Of a stretch of DNA of 64,000 nt, positions 42,448-51,689 are shown piece after piece (the first letter of the stretch is position 1; each line of letters starts with the position of its first letter). The translations under genes were made by a program, and so were the position numbers. Source of the stretch: ASV31 sp965229765 (lineage in GTDB: Bacteria; Pseudomonadota; Alphaproteobacteria; Rhodobacterales; Rhodobacteraceae); NCBI GenBank assembly GCA_965229765.1, contig CBDDJT010000002.1, positions 1,116,001 through 1,180,000 of the forward strand, in the 5' to 3' direction. The notes below the pieces were generated by a model, which was given only the letters and a program-made list of their open reading frames with translations, did no database searches and was not told the origin of the DNA.

Positions 42448-43682
42448 CCCGGGCGCATGTCCGCGAACTGGAGCGCGAGCGCCGCGGCGATCAGGAAACC
42501 GGCGAAGGCGGCAAGCGCGGGGCCGTAGCTGCCGGTGCTGTCGTGCGCCCAGCCCGCGACAACGGGGCCCGCCATGGTGCCCGGCACTTGCAGGAACATG
42601 AAGCTGCCCTGTATCGCGCCGATGCTGTCGCGGCCAAACCGCGCCACGGCGATCATCAGGATCATCACCGTGGGCACCCCTGTGGCGGCGCCCTTTGCCA
42701 GCAACATGGTCAGAAGCGATGCGTCGCTGCGCAGCACCGCGTCGGCACCGATCGCCAGCCCGAACAGCCCCAGAACCGCCCCGAGAAGCCGGGGCAGAAG
42801 CGTTGGTGCCACCCGGTCGGTCAGGACACCGGTGGCAAGCCGTGCCGGAATCGAGAGAAGGATCAGCGTGGCGACGATCCCCCCTGCCCCGGCGACGGAC
42901 CAGCCCCTGTCGGTCAGCATGGGAATGGAATGCAGCGAGACGCCGCTGATCGTTCCTGCCATCGCCATGTAGGAAAACGCGATGATCCAGTAGATTCGCG
43001 TGCGCAATGCGCTGCGCAACGTCATGGACGGCGGAGCCCCCGCATCCCGGCGGGCATCCGAGGCGCCCTCGAACAGCAGCAGCGGAAGCGGCAGCGTCAC
43101 AAGCAACAGTACCGCCCAGACCGCGCAGGCGGTGCGCCAGCCATGATGCGTGACCAGCCAGACGATCAGTGGAAGCTGGACCGTTGTCACCAATGCGACG
43201 ATGGTGAAGCGTATCGCGAGGGCAAAGCCCCGGCGTTCCTGAACATTGGCAACGACCGTGCGGTCCATCGCAACGGTGAAGGCCAGCGACGTGCCGGCCG
43301 ACACGACCAGCCCCCAGGACAGGTACAGCCCGACCGGCCCAGAGGCAAAGGCGGTCAGGATCAGTCCCGCGGCCATGACCACGGTTCCCGCCGCCACCAC
43401 CCGGCGCCCGCCCCAGCGGTCGACGGAATGACCCGCGACAAGCGACATCACGCCCTGCACCAGCCGGCCTAGCGCTATGGCGCCTGAGACGCCCGCGCGG
43501 CTCATTTCCAGTTCCGCGGCGACTGGCTTCAGAAACGCCGACACCGCGACCTGAACAAAGCCGTGGCCCATCCCTGTCAAGAGCCCCGATGCACCGACGA
43601 TGGACCATTGACGTCGGACCCACCGCGAGTCCGCGTCGGATGCGCCGGTCAGCCAGCCCCAGCGCGGCGGCACCGCCGTCAT
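42444..43682 (-). CDS. MFS transporter, 412 aa
   Basis: Twelve membrane segments. The MFS loop 2-3 motif is GHSVDRWGGRRVVAAG (about 78), and the second half repeats it as TGVLTDRVAPTLLPRL. Resembles the monocarboxylate/oxalate-formate-like branch. Start ATG 43682 overlaps the stop of the dehydratase-family gene. In an operon with CoA-transferases and dehydratase-like subunits, uptake of the organic acid they process is likely. Confidence 0.88.
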   Translation of the reverse strand: MTAVPPRWGWLTGASDADSRWVRRQWSIVGASGLLTGMGHGFVQVAVSAFLKPVAAELEMSRAGVSGAIALGRLVQGVMSLVAGHSVDRWGGRRVVAAGTVVMAAGLILTAFASGPVGLYLSWGLVVSAGTSLAFTVAMDRTVVANVQERRGFALAIRFTIVALVTTVQLPLIVWLVTHHGWRTACAVWAVLLLVTLPLPLLLFEGASDARRDAGAPPSMTLRSALRTRIYWIIAFSYMAMAGTISGVSLHSIPMLTDRGWSVAGAGGIVATLILLSIPARLATGVLTDRVAPTLLPRLLGAVLGLFGLAIGADAVLRSDASLLTMLLAKGAATGVPTVMILMIAVARFGRDSIGAIQGSFMFLQVPGTMAGPVVAGWAHDSTGSYGPALAAFAGFLIAAALALQFADMRPG

Positions 43683-44950
43683 GTCGCGACGCGTTCTTCT
43701 ATGAATCGCTCGACGGTCCGGCGGTTGGCGTCGTCGTCCCACATCCGCGCATCGACCGCGCTTGCCTTTATTTCCAGCACCGGGATGCCGGCGGATTCCA
43801 GCGCCAGCTTGCAGAACTTGGTGCCCATCGACGCCATGCGGTCGTTGACCGGGGTCAGCATCACGGCCCCCCCGGCGCCGAAGTCGCGTGCCTGCCGGAT
43901 GATCCATTCTGCCATCCACGGCGGCAGGTGAAGCTGCTCGTTCATCGAGATGTGGCGCGCGGCAAGCGCGCGCAGCGGATCGTCGGTAAAATACTTGCGA
44001 TAACCGTCTGACAGGAAGTTCGAATACATCGACCAGACAAACACCGTGCCGTGGCTTTCCTCGAAATAGCGGTAGAAACCGGTGTTGAACCAAAGCCCGT
44101 TGTTCAGCCACAGAAGCCGGTGCTTTTCATTGGCGCAGATCCCGACACCGGCGTCGGCGCGGGCGCGCACCTCGTCGCGGTAGGCGGTCGCGTGGTCGAT
44201 GGCCCACTGGCTTCCGCGCTGCCATGTGCAGGCCATGACATTGGTCAGCTGTTCGGACAGCGGAACCGGGCACGGCGTGCTGCGGGCGATGATGTCGCGG
44301 GTCTCGGCGATCAGTTCTCCCAGGCGGTTGACGTTGTGCATCTCCTGCGTGAAGCGTCCGTGCGGAAATGTCTTGCCCGTCGCGGCCTCGCCCGCGCGGA
44401 TCAGCGCCTCCAGCTGGCCGACCTGAAAGTCCAGCCGGTGCGTTTCATAGAGGTCTTCCCAATCGTGCTGGCTGCGGGTGTACCAGTCCGGCCGCAGCCG
44501 GGTCAGCGCCGGGCTGTCGAGCACGACATAGTCGCAGCCGAACGCGTCGGCCCAGAGTTCGGCCACCCGCTGCGCATAGTCGGACCGCAGGCGTTCCACG
44601 ATCAGCGCAGGTTTGGGCAGCCCGCCGTAGGGCGCGCGCTCGGGGTCGTTGTCGAGTGTCGAGAAATAGGGCAGCGTGTTGTAGCGCGGCAGCCCGTCAT
44701 GATAGCCGAGCTGGTCCATCAGCGAGAAATAGTAGGGCGACTGCTGCTTGGCGCTGATGACGGCGGAATACCACGGGATCGAGACCACCGGCACATCCAT
44801 CGCGTGAAAGATCTCGTGCGGAGAGACGGCCGACGCGATGACGTAGGGCTCGTCCTCTTGCAGCACGCGGGCGCGGAAGCTCTGGAACCATGATTTCTGG
44901 TTCTCGCGTGCCAGTGCCGTGACGGCCAGCGGTTCGGTCGCGACGGTCAT
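43679..44950 (-). CDS. 2-hydroxyacyl-CoA dehydratase-family subunit A, 423 aa
   Basis: Belongs to the HgdB/FldC/BcrC superfamily by layout: VIASAVSPHEIFHAMDVPVV, then GLPKPALIVERLRSDYAQRV, LLWLNNGLWFNTGF, and GGAVMLTPVNDRMASMGTKF near the end. It closely resembles the plus-strand protein at 52804-54135 (shared SPHEI, PWYSAVISAK, SNFLSDGYRKY, LAARHISMNEQLH). Classical members hold a [4Fe-4S] cluster by Cys at positions that here read Ala/Ser (IASAVSP rather than a Cys) and Pro (LTPVNDR). So the cluster may be lost and the chemistry changed. Confidence 0.75.
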   Translation of the reverse strand: MTVATEPLAVTALARENQKSWFQSFRARVLQEDEPYVIASAVSPHEIFHAMDVPVVSIPWYSAVISAKQQSPYYFSLMDQLGYHDGLPRYNTLPYFSTLDNDPERAPYGGLPKPALIVERLRSDYAQRVAELWADAFGCDYVVLDSPALTRLRPDWYTRSQHDWEDLYETHRLDFQVGQLEALIRAGEAATGKTFPHGRFTQEMHNVNRLGELIAETRDIIARSTPCPVPLSEQLTNVMACTWQRGSQWAIDHATAYRDEVRARADAGVGICANEKHRLLWLNNGLWFNTGFYRYFEESHGTVFVWSMYSNFLSDGYRKYFTDDPLRALAARHISMNEQLHLPPWMAEWIIRQARDFGAGGAVMLTPVNDRMASMGTKFCKLALESAGIPVLEIKASAVDARMWDDDANRRTVERFIEERVAT

Positions 44951-46056
44951 GGCGCGGTCTCCCGGATCGCGGAAAGAAGCGCATCGACGGCAGCCCGGCG
45001 CGAGGCCGGATCGGGGCGGAAATAATCCTGCCCGGTCACAAGATGCGAGGGGATGTCCATGGCGCGCAAACGGTCGCGGCGGCGCGGCCAGTCCCAGCCC
45101 AGCGTGTCGTCGCCCTGCTCCAGCACACAGAGATCCCCGGCGACGCCCGCCGCGCGGCAGGTCGCAAGGAACCGGTCGTCCTGCCGCTTTTGCGGGAATT
45201 GCCGGACCCCCGGCGCGTGAAGGTGATAGTGCTCTGCAATCGCCTCGATCGGCTGGAGCGTCTCGTCGATGAGGCGGGCGAAGACGCGTTCCCCGGCGAC
45301 ATGGTCGTCGGCGGCCACATGGGCGCCCGCGTCCTCTATCAGGTCGTAAAGCGACGGATCGTCCTGTGCCATGCCGGACAGCATCAGGCGCGGGCCCGCG
45401 ACAGGGGGCCGGGCGTCGTTTGCGACTTGCCGCGCGAGGTCAAGGAACGCGTCCACCGGCATCGCCCCGAACAGCGCGGTGAGGCGGAACACGTCGCCGC
45501 CGGCGATCTGGCCGGCGCGGCGCAGCGTGTTCACCTCTGTCAGCGCGCGGCGCATGGCGTTGGTGGCGGCGATGGCCTGACGCAGGGCGGGTTCCGTCAC
45601 GGGGCGCCCGAGACCGCCGAGGGTTGCGGCAAGCTCTGCCATCCTGTCGCGCACATAGCGGCCCGTGGACCAGTAGGCGGTCTGCATCACGTCGATGAGC
45701 TGCACCGGCGGGATGCGCGCCCGGGGTTCCCAGTTGCGCACCTCGGCGATGTAGTAGTGCAACTGAAGATGCTGTTCGGACACGCGGGGCAGCAGGATCA
45801 GCGGAAGATCGCCATACCGCCCGCGCAGAAGCTGGTCGAAGACCGAGCGCACCTCGCCGTCGATCTCTTCTTCCATGTAGCGGTCGCCGGGTCCGGGCGG
45901 GGTTGCGGGATCGCCGAAAATCCGGTGCGGGGTCAGCCCCGCGGCGAGGATCAGTTCCAGCGGCACCGCTTGCGTGATGCAGCCGATGGGCGTGCCGGGC
46001 GGGATCAGGTCGTGGCGCCCGGCATAGGTTGCGCGCAGCGTGTCGAGACCTCTCAT
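44947..46056 (-). CDS. 2-hydroxyacyl-CoA dehydratase-family subunit B, 369 aa
   Basis: Partner subunit: IGCITQAVPLELILAAGLTP (the usual G-x-x-C...P-E-L-I...AAG start), ILLPRVSEQHLQLHYYIAEV, LMLSGMAQDDPSLYDLIEDA, AHVAADDHVAGERVF and DTLGWDWPRRRDRL at the end. The Cys usual in the segment before HLQ is Ser/Val here, whereas its plus-strand counterpart keeps Cys (PRTCEEHLQ). Start at ATG 46056 overlaps the CoA-transferase stop. Confidence 0.75.
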   Translation of the reverse strand: MRGLDTLRATYAGRHDLIPPGTPIGCITQAVPLELILAAGLTPHRIFGDPATPPGPGDRYMEEEIDGEVRSVFDQLLRGRYGDLPLILLPRVSEQHLQLHYYIAEVRNWEPRARIPPVQLIDVMQTAYWSTGRYVRDRMAELAATLGGLGRPVTEPALRQAIAATNAMRRALTEVNTLRRAGQIAGGDVFRLTALFGAMPVDAFLDLARQVANDARPPVAGPRLMLSGMAQDDPSLYDLIEDAGAHVAADDHVAGERVFARLIDETLQPIEAIAEHYHLHAPGVRQFPQKRQDDRFLATCRAAGVAGDLCVLEQGDDTLGWDWPRRRDRLRAMDIPSHLVTGQDYFRPDPASRRAAVDALLSAIRETAP

Positions 46057-47213
46057 ACCGCGCCCTCGGCCCGCAGCGCGGCGATCTCGGCGGTGCTGTA
46101 GCCAAGACCGCCGAGAACCGTCTCGGTCGAGGCGCCGAGCGCCTCGGACGGGCCGCGCACGCCGGTCGGCACGCCGCCCAGCCGGAAACCGGCGCCCACC
46201 GCCTCGATTTCGCCCCCGGGGGTTGGGTAGGTCTGGGTCAGGCCGCGCGTGCGGGCCTGGTCGTGGCGTGCGATCTCGGGAAAGCTGCGCGCGACGCCCG
46301 CCGGGATACCCTCTGCCACCAGCAGTGCCTCCCACTCTTCGGCGGAGCGGGCGGCAAGGCGTTCCTCGATCGCGGCGACAAGGGCTTCGGCGTTGGCCTC
46401 GCGCGCCTGGGGCGTGGCAAAGCGGTCGTCGGTCAGCAAGGCGTCCGCCCCGACAAGGCGGCACAGGCGCTCGAACCAGCGCGGATGCAGCGAGGCGATG
46501 AAGATGCGCCCCGTCGCGGTCCGGTATCGCGCCATTGTCGGCCGCCGTCCCAGCCCCGGCGGACCGCCCAGAAGCGTGGAGGCGATGGCGTTGGCGCCAA
46601 GCAGGAAGGCGGTGTCGAGCATCGCCACATCTATTCGCGTGCCCTCGCCGGTCTGCGCCCGTCGGTACAGCGCGGCGATGATCGCCGAGGCGGCGACGAA
46701 TCCGGTGCCGGGATCAAGCATCCCGATTCCAAGGTCCATCGCATCGGAGTTGCGCGACAGATAGCTGTCGGCGATGCCAGACGCGGACTGCACCGACCAT
46801 TCGATGGCCGGCATGTCGCGCATCGGCCCTTCCTGGCCATACCCCGAGATCGAGCAGAAGATGAGCCGCGGGTGCGCCTCATGCAGGCGGTCCCAGTCCA
46901 GCCCGAATTCCGACGCGAGGCCGGGGCGGAAGTTTTCCACCAGAACGTCGGCATCGGCCAGCATCCGGTTCAGAACGTCGCGCCCGGCCGGCGACTTGAG
47001 GTTCAGCGTCACCGAACGCTTGCCGCCGTTCATGCAATCGAACCGGCCGAACGGGCGGGCGCGGAAATCGTCGCCACGGCCCGGCGGCTCGACCTTGATG
47101 ATCTCTGCGCCCTGAACATGAAGCTGGTGCGTGCAGAACGGTCCGGCCAGCGCATGGGTCAGGTCCACCACGCGGATGCCGGAAAGCAATGCCTCTGGCG
47201 CGGTGTCGGACAT
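46053..47213 (-). CDS. Family III CoA-transferase (CaiB/BaiF) no. 2, 386 aa
   Basis: GIRVVDLTHALAGPFCTHQL, EIIKVEPPGRGDDFRARPFG, SVTLNLKSPAGRDVLNRMLA, LVENFRPGLASEFGLDW, SISGYGQEGPMRD and the catalytic-position Asp167 in GIGMLDPGTG. Full length. First gene of the minus-strand operon, divergent from the IclR gene across a 141-bp promoter region. Confidence 0.92.
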   Translation of the reverse strand: MSDTAPEALLSGIRVVDLTHALAGPFCTHQLHVQGAEIIKVEPPGRGDDFRARPFGRFDCMNGGKRSVTLNLKSPAGRDVLNRMLADADVLVENFRPGLASEFGLDWDRLHEAHPRLIFCSISGYGQEGPMRDMPAIEWSVQSASGIADSYLSRNSDAMDLGIGMLDPGTGFVAASAIIAALYRRAQTGEGTRIDVAMLDTAFLLGANAIASTLLGGPPGLGRRPTMARYRTATGRIFIASLHPRWFERLCRLVGADALLTDDRFATPQAREANAEALVAAIEERLAARSAEEWEALLVAEGIPAGVARSFPEIARHDQARTRGLTQTYPTPGGEIEAVGAGFRLGGVPTGVRGPSEALGASTETVLGGLGYSTAEIAALRAEGAV

Positions 47214-47264
47214 GCGCCCCTCTCCCTTGTCGTGTTTTCCGGTTCACGCCGCCAGCGTCCCGAA

Positions 47265-47295
47265 TTGACAGAAGCCTAAGCGCTGACTAGGCTTC
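47265..47295 (+). promoter_or_regulatory. Promoter of IclR operon overlapped by an inverted repeat
   Basis: TTGACA at 47265-47270, 17-bp spacer, TAGGCT at 47288-47293. An inverted repeat with perfect 8-bp arms (GAAGCCTA at 47271-47278, TAGGCTTC at 47288-47295) fills the spacer and -10 box, so a protein bound there would block RNA polymerase. Confidence 0.6.
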
Positions 47296-47314
47296 ATTTC
47301 AAGGAATAAGACGT

Positions 47315-47333
47315 TGTTTCACTGAATGAAACA
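47315..47333 (+). promoter_or_regulatory. Candidate IclR-type operator
   Basis: TGTTTCA-CTGAA-TGAAACA, perfect 7-bp arms. TTTCA/TGAAA palindromes are usual for IclR-family regulators (IclR, KdgR, PcaR). It sits between the promoter and the IclR start codon, consistent with autoregulation and control of both divergent operons. Confidence 0.6.
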
Positions 47334-47354
47334 CACAAGGGAGGAGACCGCGGC

Positions 47355-48191
47355 GTGACCGAGCTTTCGGGCAGGCTTGGCGATGACGCACCGGCCACCG
47401 TCGATGGTCCGGCCTACAAGGTCAGCGTGCTGGATCGCTCGATCTCGGTCCTTCAGGCCTTTACCGTCACCACGCCGCATCTGACGCTGGCCGAGATTTC
47501 GCGCGCAACTGGCCTGCACCGGTCGACCGTGCTGCGCCTTCTGTCGACGCTGGCCCATGCGGGGCTGGTGATCCGCGACGCGGATACCGGCAGGTACGCG
47601 CTGGGCTACGAGATCATCGCCATGGCCGAGGTCGCCCGCGCGGGCAGCGGCATCGCGGATTGGGCACGTCCGGTCATGCGCGAGATGCGCGACCGGCTGA
47701 ACGAGACGGTGGTCCTGTCGGTGCGCACGGGCGACTATCGCGTGGACATCGACCAGATCATCGCGAACCAGCCGATCCGCAGGGTGGTGACGCTGGGCGA
47801 GCACAAGCTGCTGACATTTGGCGCGCCGTCGCTGTCGATCCTGTCGGGGCTGCCGCGCGCGCAGGTCGCCGAGATCGTCGGCCGGCTGCGGAAGAAGTCG
47901 CTGGAGCTTTACCCGTCGTTCGACGAGGCGCTGCTTTATGAACGGCTGGCGCGCATACGCGAGACCGGCGTGCACGAACAACGCTCGCAATACGGGCCGG
48001 GCACCTGGTCGGGCTCTGTCGGGATCGCGGGGCCGGTCCATGGACGCCGGGGCGAGGTGGTGGCCGCGCTTGGCGTCTCGGTGCCAAGCGGGCGGATGGC
48101 GCCCGAGATGAGCGAGCGGCTGGCCGATGCCGTGCGCGAGGGGTGCGCGGCGATCGGCGCGCGGCTGGGCAGCGCGGGGGGCGCCGCGTGA
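47355..48191 (+). CDS. IclR-family transcriptional regulator, 278 aa
   Basis: Winged helix-turn-helix at about 25-85 (SVLDRSISVLQAFTVTTPHL, EISRATGLHRSTVLRLLSTL, LGYEIIAMAEVA) and the IclR effector domain (TVVLSVRTGDYRVDIDQIIA, PSLSILSGLPRAQVAEIV, GTWSGSVGIAGPVHGRRGEV). Start is GTG 47355 with GGAGG eight to ten bases upstream. Overlaps the next CoA-transferase gene (GTGA). Placed between the two catabolic operons, it is their likely regulator. Confidence 0.93.
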   Translation: MTELSGRLGDDAPATVDGPAYKVSVLDRSISVLQAFTVTTPHLTLAEISRATGLHRSTVLRLLSTLAHAGLVIRDADTGRYALGYEIIAMAEVARAGSGIADWARPVMREMRDRLNETVVLSVRTGDYRVDIDQIIANQPIRRVVTLGEHKLLTFGAPSLSILSGLPRAQVAEIVGRLRKKSLELYPSFDEALLYERLARIRETGVHEQRSQYGPGTWSGSVGIAGPVHGRRGEVVAALGVSVPSGRMAPEMSERLADAVREGCAAIGARLGSAGGAA

Positions 48192-49414
48192 CGCGGGCGC
48201 AGGGCACCGGGGCCGACATGGCCCGGGGGCCGCTGTCGGGTGTGCGGGTCTGCGACTTTTCCTGGGTAGGGGCCGGGCCGCGCGCGACAAAGGAACTTGC
48301 CGATCATGGCGCCGAGGTCCTGAAGATCGAAAGCGCCAAGCGACCCGACCCGGCGCGGCGCACACCCCCTTTCGCGGGCGGCAGCGGACCCGATTCCAGC
48401 GTCTTTTTCGTGATGTCCAACACGTCGAAGAAATCGGTGGCGATCGACCTTTCCGATCCACGCGGCGTGGCGGTGGCACGACGGATCGCGCTGGCGTCGG
48501 ACATGGTGGTGGAGAACTTCGGCGCGGGGTTTCTCGACCGGATCGGGCTGGGATGGCCGGCGCTGTCGGCCGAGCGGCCGGACCTTGTGATGGTGTCGGT
48601 GTCGATTGCCGGGCGCACCGGCCCGCTTGCGGGCTTTCGCGGCTACGGCAACTCTGCCGCGGCGACGTCGGGTCAGGCGTTCCTGACCGGATTTCCGGGG
48701 GGGCCGCCGCACCTGACGAACTATGCGTTCGGGGATGTGGCGACACCGCTATTCGCCGCCATCGCGATGATGGGGGCGCTGGACTTTCGCCGGCGCACCG
48801 GGCGCGGCATCCATGTCGATGTCTCGCAGCTTGAATCGATGATGCAACTGCTGTCGCCCGCCGCGCTGGCCGAGGCGGCGGGACTGCCGCAGGGCGCAAT
48901 GGGCAACCGCGAGACATGGTGCGCGCCGAACGGGGTCTTTGCCTGCGCGGGCGAAGATGACTGGATCGCCGTGACCATCGCGACCGATGCGCAATGGGCG
49001 GCCTTCCGGCGGCTGGCGGGTCTGGGGCCCATGCCGGACCTCGACACCGTCGCGGGGCGGCTTTCGCGCGTCGAGGAGGCCGAGGCCGCGGTTGCCGAAT
49101 GGACCGCCGGGCAAGACCGTCAGGCGGGGGTTCGCGCATTGCTGGACGCCGGGATCGCTGCGGCACCGGTGCAGGACGGGCGCGAGGTCAGCGAGGATGC
49201 GCAACTGGCGCACCGCCGTATCGCCGAGCCTCTGGAGCATCCGGTCATCGGCCAGATCCGGCACGTGGCGCCGGCGTTCAAGCTGTCGCGCACGCCGGGG
49301 ACGGTCGGTCTGGCGCCGCGGCTTGGCCAGCACACCGACGACGTGCTGCGCGAGGTGGCGGGGCTGACCGACGCCGAGATCGCCGACCTGACGTCGGCGG
49401 GCGTGCTGCAATGA
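48188..49414 (+). CDS. Family III CoA-transferase (CaiB/BaiF) no. 3, 408 aa
   Basis: SGVRVCDFSWVGAGPRATKE, EVLKIESAKRPDPARRTPPF, SVAIDLSDPRGVAVARRI, MVVENFGAGFLDRIGLGW and catalytic-position Asp183 in YAFGDVATPLFAA. The start is GTG 48188 overlapping the IclR stop. It resembles the acyl-CoA:carboxylate transferases that act on aromatic or dicarboxylic acids, but the substrate is not fixed by sequence. Confidence 0.9.
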   Translation: MTRAQGTGADMARGPLSGVRVCDFSWVGAGPRATKELADHGAEVLKIESAKRPDPARRTPPFAGGSGPDSSVFFVMSNTSKKSVAIDLSDPRGVAVARRIALASDMVVENFGAGFLDRIGLGWPALSAERPDLVMVSVSIAGRTGPLAGFRGYGNSAAATSGQAFLTGFPGGPPHLTNYAFGDVATPLFAAIAMMGALDFRRRTGRGIHVDVSQLESMMQLLSPAALAEAAGLPQGAMGNRETWCAPNGVFACAGEDDWIAVTIATDAQWAAFRRLAGLGPMPDLDTVAGRLSRVEEAEAAVAEWTAGQDRQAGVRALLDAGIAAAPVQDGREVSEDAQLAHRRIAEPLEHPVIGQIRHVAPAFKLSRTPGTVGLAPRLGQHTDDVLREVAGLTDAEIADLTSAGVLQ

Positions 49415-50613
49415 GCCTGCTGGCCCCGATCCGCGTCCTTGATCTGGGCGGCGACTGGGGCGGGCTGCCGGGCAAGATCCTTGCCGAGATGGGGGCCGAG
49501 GTGATCCGGGTCGAGCCGCCGGGCGGCGATCCGGCCCGGCGCCGCGCGCCGATGGCGGGCGGTACCAGCCTGCCCTGGAGCGCCTTCAACCTGTCCAAGC
49601 GCAGCGTGACGGTGGACATCGCGGTGCCCGAAGGCCGGGATCTCGTGCTGGACCTCGCCGGGCACGCCGACGCGGCGATCGAAAGCTTCCGGCCCGGATA
49701 CCTGTCGGGGCTTGGGCTGTCGCCCGAGACGCTGATCGGGCGCAACCACGCGCTGGTCGTGACCTCGCTTACGGCGTTCGGCCAGACCGGGCCGCGGGCC
49801 GCCGATCCCGCGTCGGACACGACGGTGATGGCCTTGTCCGGGCTGATGGCGGTGACGGGGTTTGCCGGGCTGCCGCCGCTGCGGCTGGGGCTGGGCCAGA
49901 TCGCCTCGCTTGCCGGGCTTCAGGCGGCCCTTGGCACGCTCATGGCGCTTCATGCCCGCGCGGGGGACGGGCTGGGCCAGCATGTGGATGTGTCTGCACT
50001 CGATGCCGCGCGGCTGGCCAACTACCGGGAACCGCTGCGCTGGGAGTTCCAGCAGGCGGTGGAAACCCGGCGCGGCAACCTGGCCCGGCGCGGGCGCGGC
50101 GGGTTCACTTCGACGATATGGAAATGCCGCGACGGCTGGATCACATGGTCGGCAAGCGACGACCCGAAGCGCGCGCGGTCCCTTTTCGACGCCGCCCATG
50201 CCGAGGGCATCGCGACTGAATGGGCGGACCACGATTTCGGGACGGAACTGCCCGCCGACATGGACCAGTCGCGGATCGACGCGCTGGAGGCCGCCATCGG
50301 ACCCTTCTTCCTGCGCTATGCCCGCGACGAACTGGAGGCGATGGCGCGCGACAAGGGCTGGATCCTGATCGGCTTTCTCGACATGGCCGAGGCGATGGCC
50401 CAGCCGCAGCTGGCCGCACGCGGGTTCTGGACCGAGGAACAGGTGGGCCATCTGCGGCTGCCGGTGCCCGCGCATCCTTTCGTCACCTCGACGGACCAGC
50501 CCGGCCACAAGGGCCCGGCGCCCGAGCCGGGGCAGGACAATGACGTCATCTGGGGCGGGCTTGGACGCAGTCCGCAGGATCTTGACCGGCTGCGCGCGCG
50601 GGGGGTGATCTGA
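49411..50613 (+). CDS. Family III CoA-transferase homologue no. 4, catalytic Asp replaced, 400 aa
   Basis: Clear CaiB/BaiF fold: PIRVLDLGGDWGGLPGKILA, EVIRVEPPGGDPARRRAPMA, SVTVDIAVPEGRDLVLDL, SLTAFGQTGPRAADPASDTT. At the position of the catalytic Asp (167-183 in the five other copies here) it reads LGLGQIASLAGLQ, with Ala165. It may therefore be non-catalytic, a partner of a neighbouring copy, since such pairs of homologous subunits exist (for example BbsE/BbsF of anaerobic toluene degradation). ATG 49411 overlaps gene 3 by four bases; its stop overlaps gene 5 by one. Confidence 0.85.
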   Translation: MSLLAPIRVLDLGGDWGGLPGKILAEMGAEVIRVEPPGGDPARRRAPMAGGTSLPWSAFNLSKRSVTVDIAVPEGRDLVLDLAGHADAAIESFRPGYLSGLGLSPETLIGRNHALVVTSLTAFGQTGPRAADPASDTTVMALSGLMAVTGFAGLPPLRLGLGQIASLAGLQAALGTLMALHARAGDGLGQHVDVSALDAARLANYREPLRWEFQQAVETRRGNLARRGRGGFTSTIWKCRDGWITWSASDDPKRARSLFDAAHAEGIATEWADHDFGTELPADMDQSRIDALEAAIGPFFLRYARDELEAMARDKGWILIGFLDMAEAMAQPQLAARGFWTEEQVGHLRLPVPAHPFVTSTDQPGHKGPAPEPGQDNDVIWGGLGRSPQDLDRLRARGVI

Positions 50614-51689
50614 TGCCGCTGACAGGGCTGAAGGTAATCGACGTGTCGCGCTTTCTGCCCGGACCGCAGGCCGCCGCCCTGCTGGGCGACTACGGGGCAG
50701 AGGTGACGCGGATCGAGCACCCGCGCCACGGCACCTCCCGTGACAGGGCGCAGGGCATCGATGCGATGTCGGGCGAGGCGCGCGAAAGGGCGCGCGAGGC
50801 GGATCTGACCGGGCGCAACAAGCACTGGATTCGCCTGGCATTCGACGAAGAGCCGGGGCGCGCGCGGCTGGCCCGGCTGATCGCCGGGGCGGACGTGCTG
50901 ATCCATGACTATCGGCCGGGGGCGGCGGCGGCGCTTGGGCTGGACGCGGACACCCTGTCTGCGGCCTGCCCGGCGCTGGTCCATGTGGCGGTTTCGGCGA
51001 CCGGGGCGACAGGGCCGCGCGCTGGTGCCCCGGGCCACGATCCCGTTGCGCTGGCGCTGTCGGGGGCGTTGTCGCGCACCGGCGAGGTGCCGCATCTTTT
51101 CGGCTTTCCCTGTGCCGACCTGCTGACAGCGGCGCACGCGGCCTTTGCGGTGATGGCAGCGCTCTGGCGGCGCCGCGAGACAGGAGCGGGGGCCGCGCTG
51201 GACGTTGCGATGTCGGATTCGGCGCTGGCGCTGATGGCATCGGTCTTTGGACGGCAACAGCGCACGGGACGGGAACCGCCGCTGGCGTTCGGCATGGGGG
51301 ACAACGCCGTTTTCGCCTGCGCCGATGGCGGACATGTCGCCGCCACCAACATGGAGCGGGCGTTCTGGGACCGGTTCTGCGCGGCGGCTGACCGGCCCGA
51401 TCTGGCGGCGCGTTTCGACGATCCCGACCGCGAGGTCGTTCTTGCGGAGCTTGAAGGCGTCTATGGCGCGCGGGCCCGGGACGCGTGGGACGGACTTGCG
51501 GCCGAACACGATCTGCAGATCGCACCGGTGCTGAGCCCGGCCGAAGCGATGGAAGAGCCGCACCACCATGCGCGCGGCGCGCTGCTGCGCACCGCCCGTG
51601 GCACGGTTCTGCCGGGCCGCCCGGTGCGGTTCGCCGATCTGCCGCCTGCCGTGCCCCGCCCGGCCCGCGAGCCGGAGGCCCCGGCATGA
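50613..51689 (+). CDS. Family III CoA-transferase (CaiB/BaiF) no. 5, 358 aa
   Basis: LKVIDVSRFLPGPQAAALLG, EVTRIEHPRHGTSRDRAQGI, ADVLIHDYRPGAAAALGL, SATGATGPRAGAPGHDPVAL and catalytic-position Asp169 in FPCADLLTAAHAA. Shorter than its neighbours because the C-terminal loops are reduced. Strong resemblance to no. 1 (GHDP...AVSGA/ALSGA...CADLL/VADIL). ATG 50613 overlaps the stop of no. 4. Confidence 0.9.
   Translation: MPLTGLKVIDVSRFLPGPQAAALLGDYGAEVTRIEHPRHGTSRDRAQGIDAMSGEARERAREADLTGRNKHWIRLAFDEEPGRARLARLIAGADVLIHDYRPGAAAALGLDADTLSAACPALVHVAVSATGATGPRAGAPGHDPVALALSGALSRTGEVPHLFGFPCADLLTAAHAAFAVMAALWRRRETGAGAALDVAMSDSALALMASVFGRQQRTGREPPLAFGMGDNAVFACADGGHVAATNMERAFWDRFCAAADRPDLAARFDDPDREVVLAELEGVYGARARDAWDGLAAEHDLQIAPVLSPAEAMEEPHHHARGALLRTARGTVLPGRPVRFADLPPAVPRPAREPEAPA

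Noticed and set aside
47265..47295. Rho-independent terminator
   Set aside because: The 8-bp inverted repeat has no T tract and overlaps a near-consensus promoter, so an operator is the better reading.
47319..49166. 615-codon open frame on the minus strand
   Set aside because: Antisense to the IclR and CoA-transferase genes, Arg/Pro/Ser-rich.
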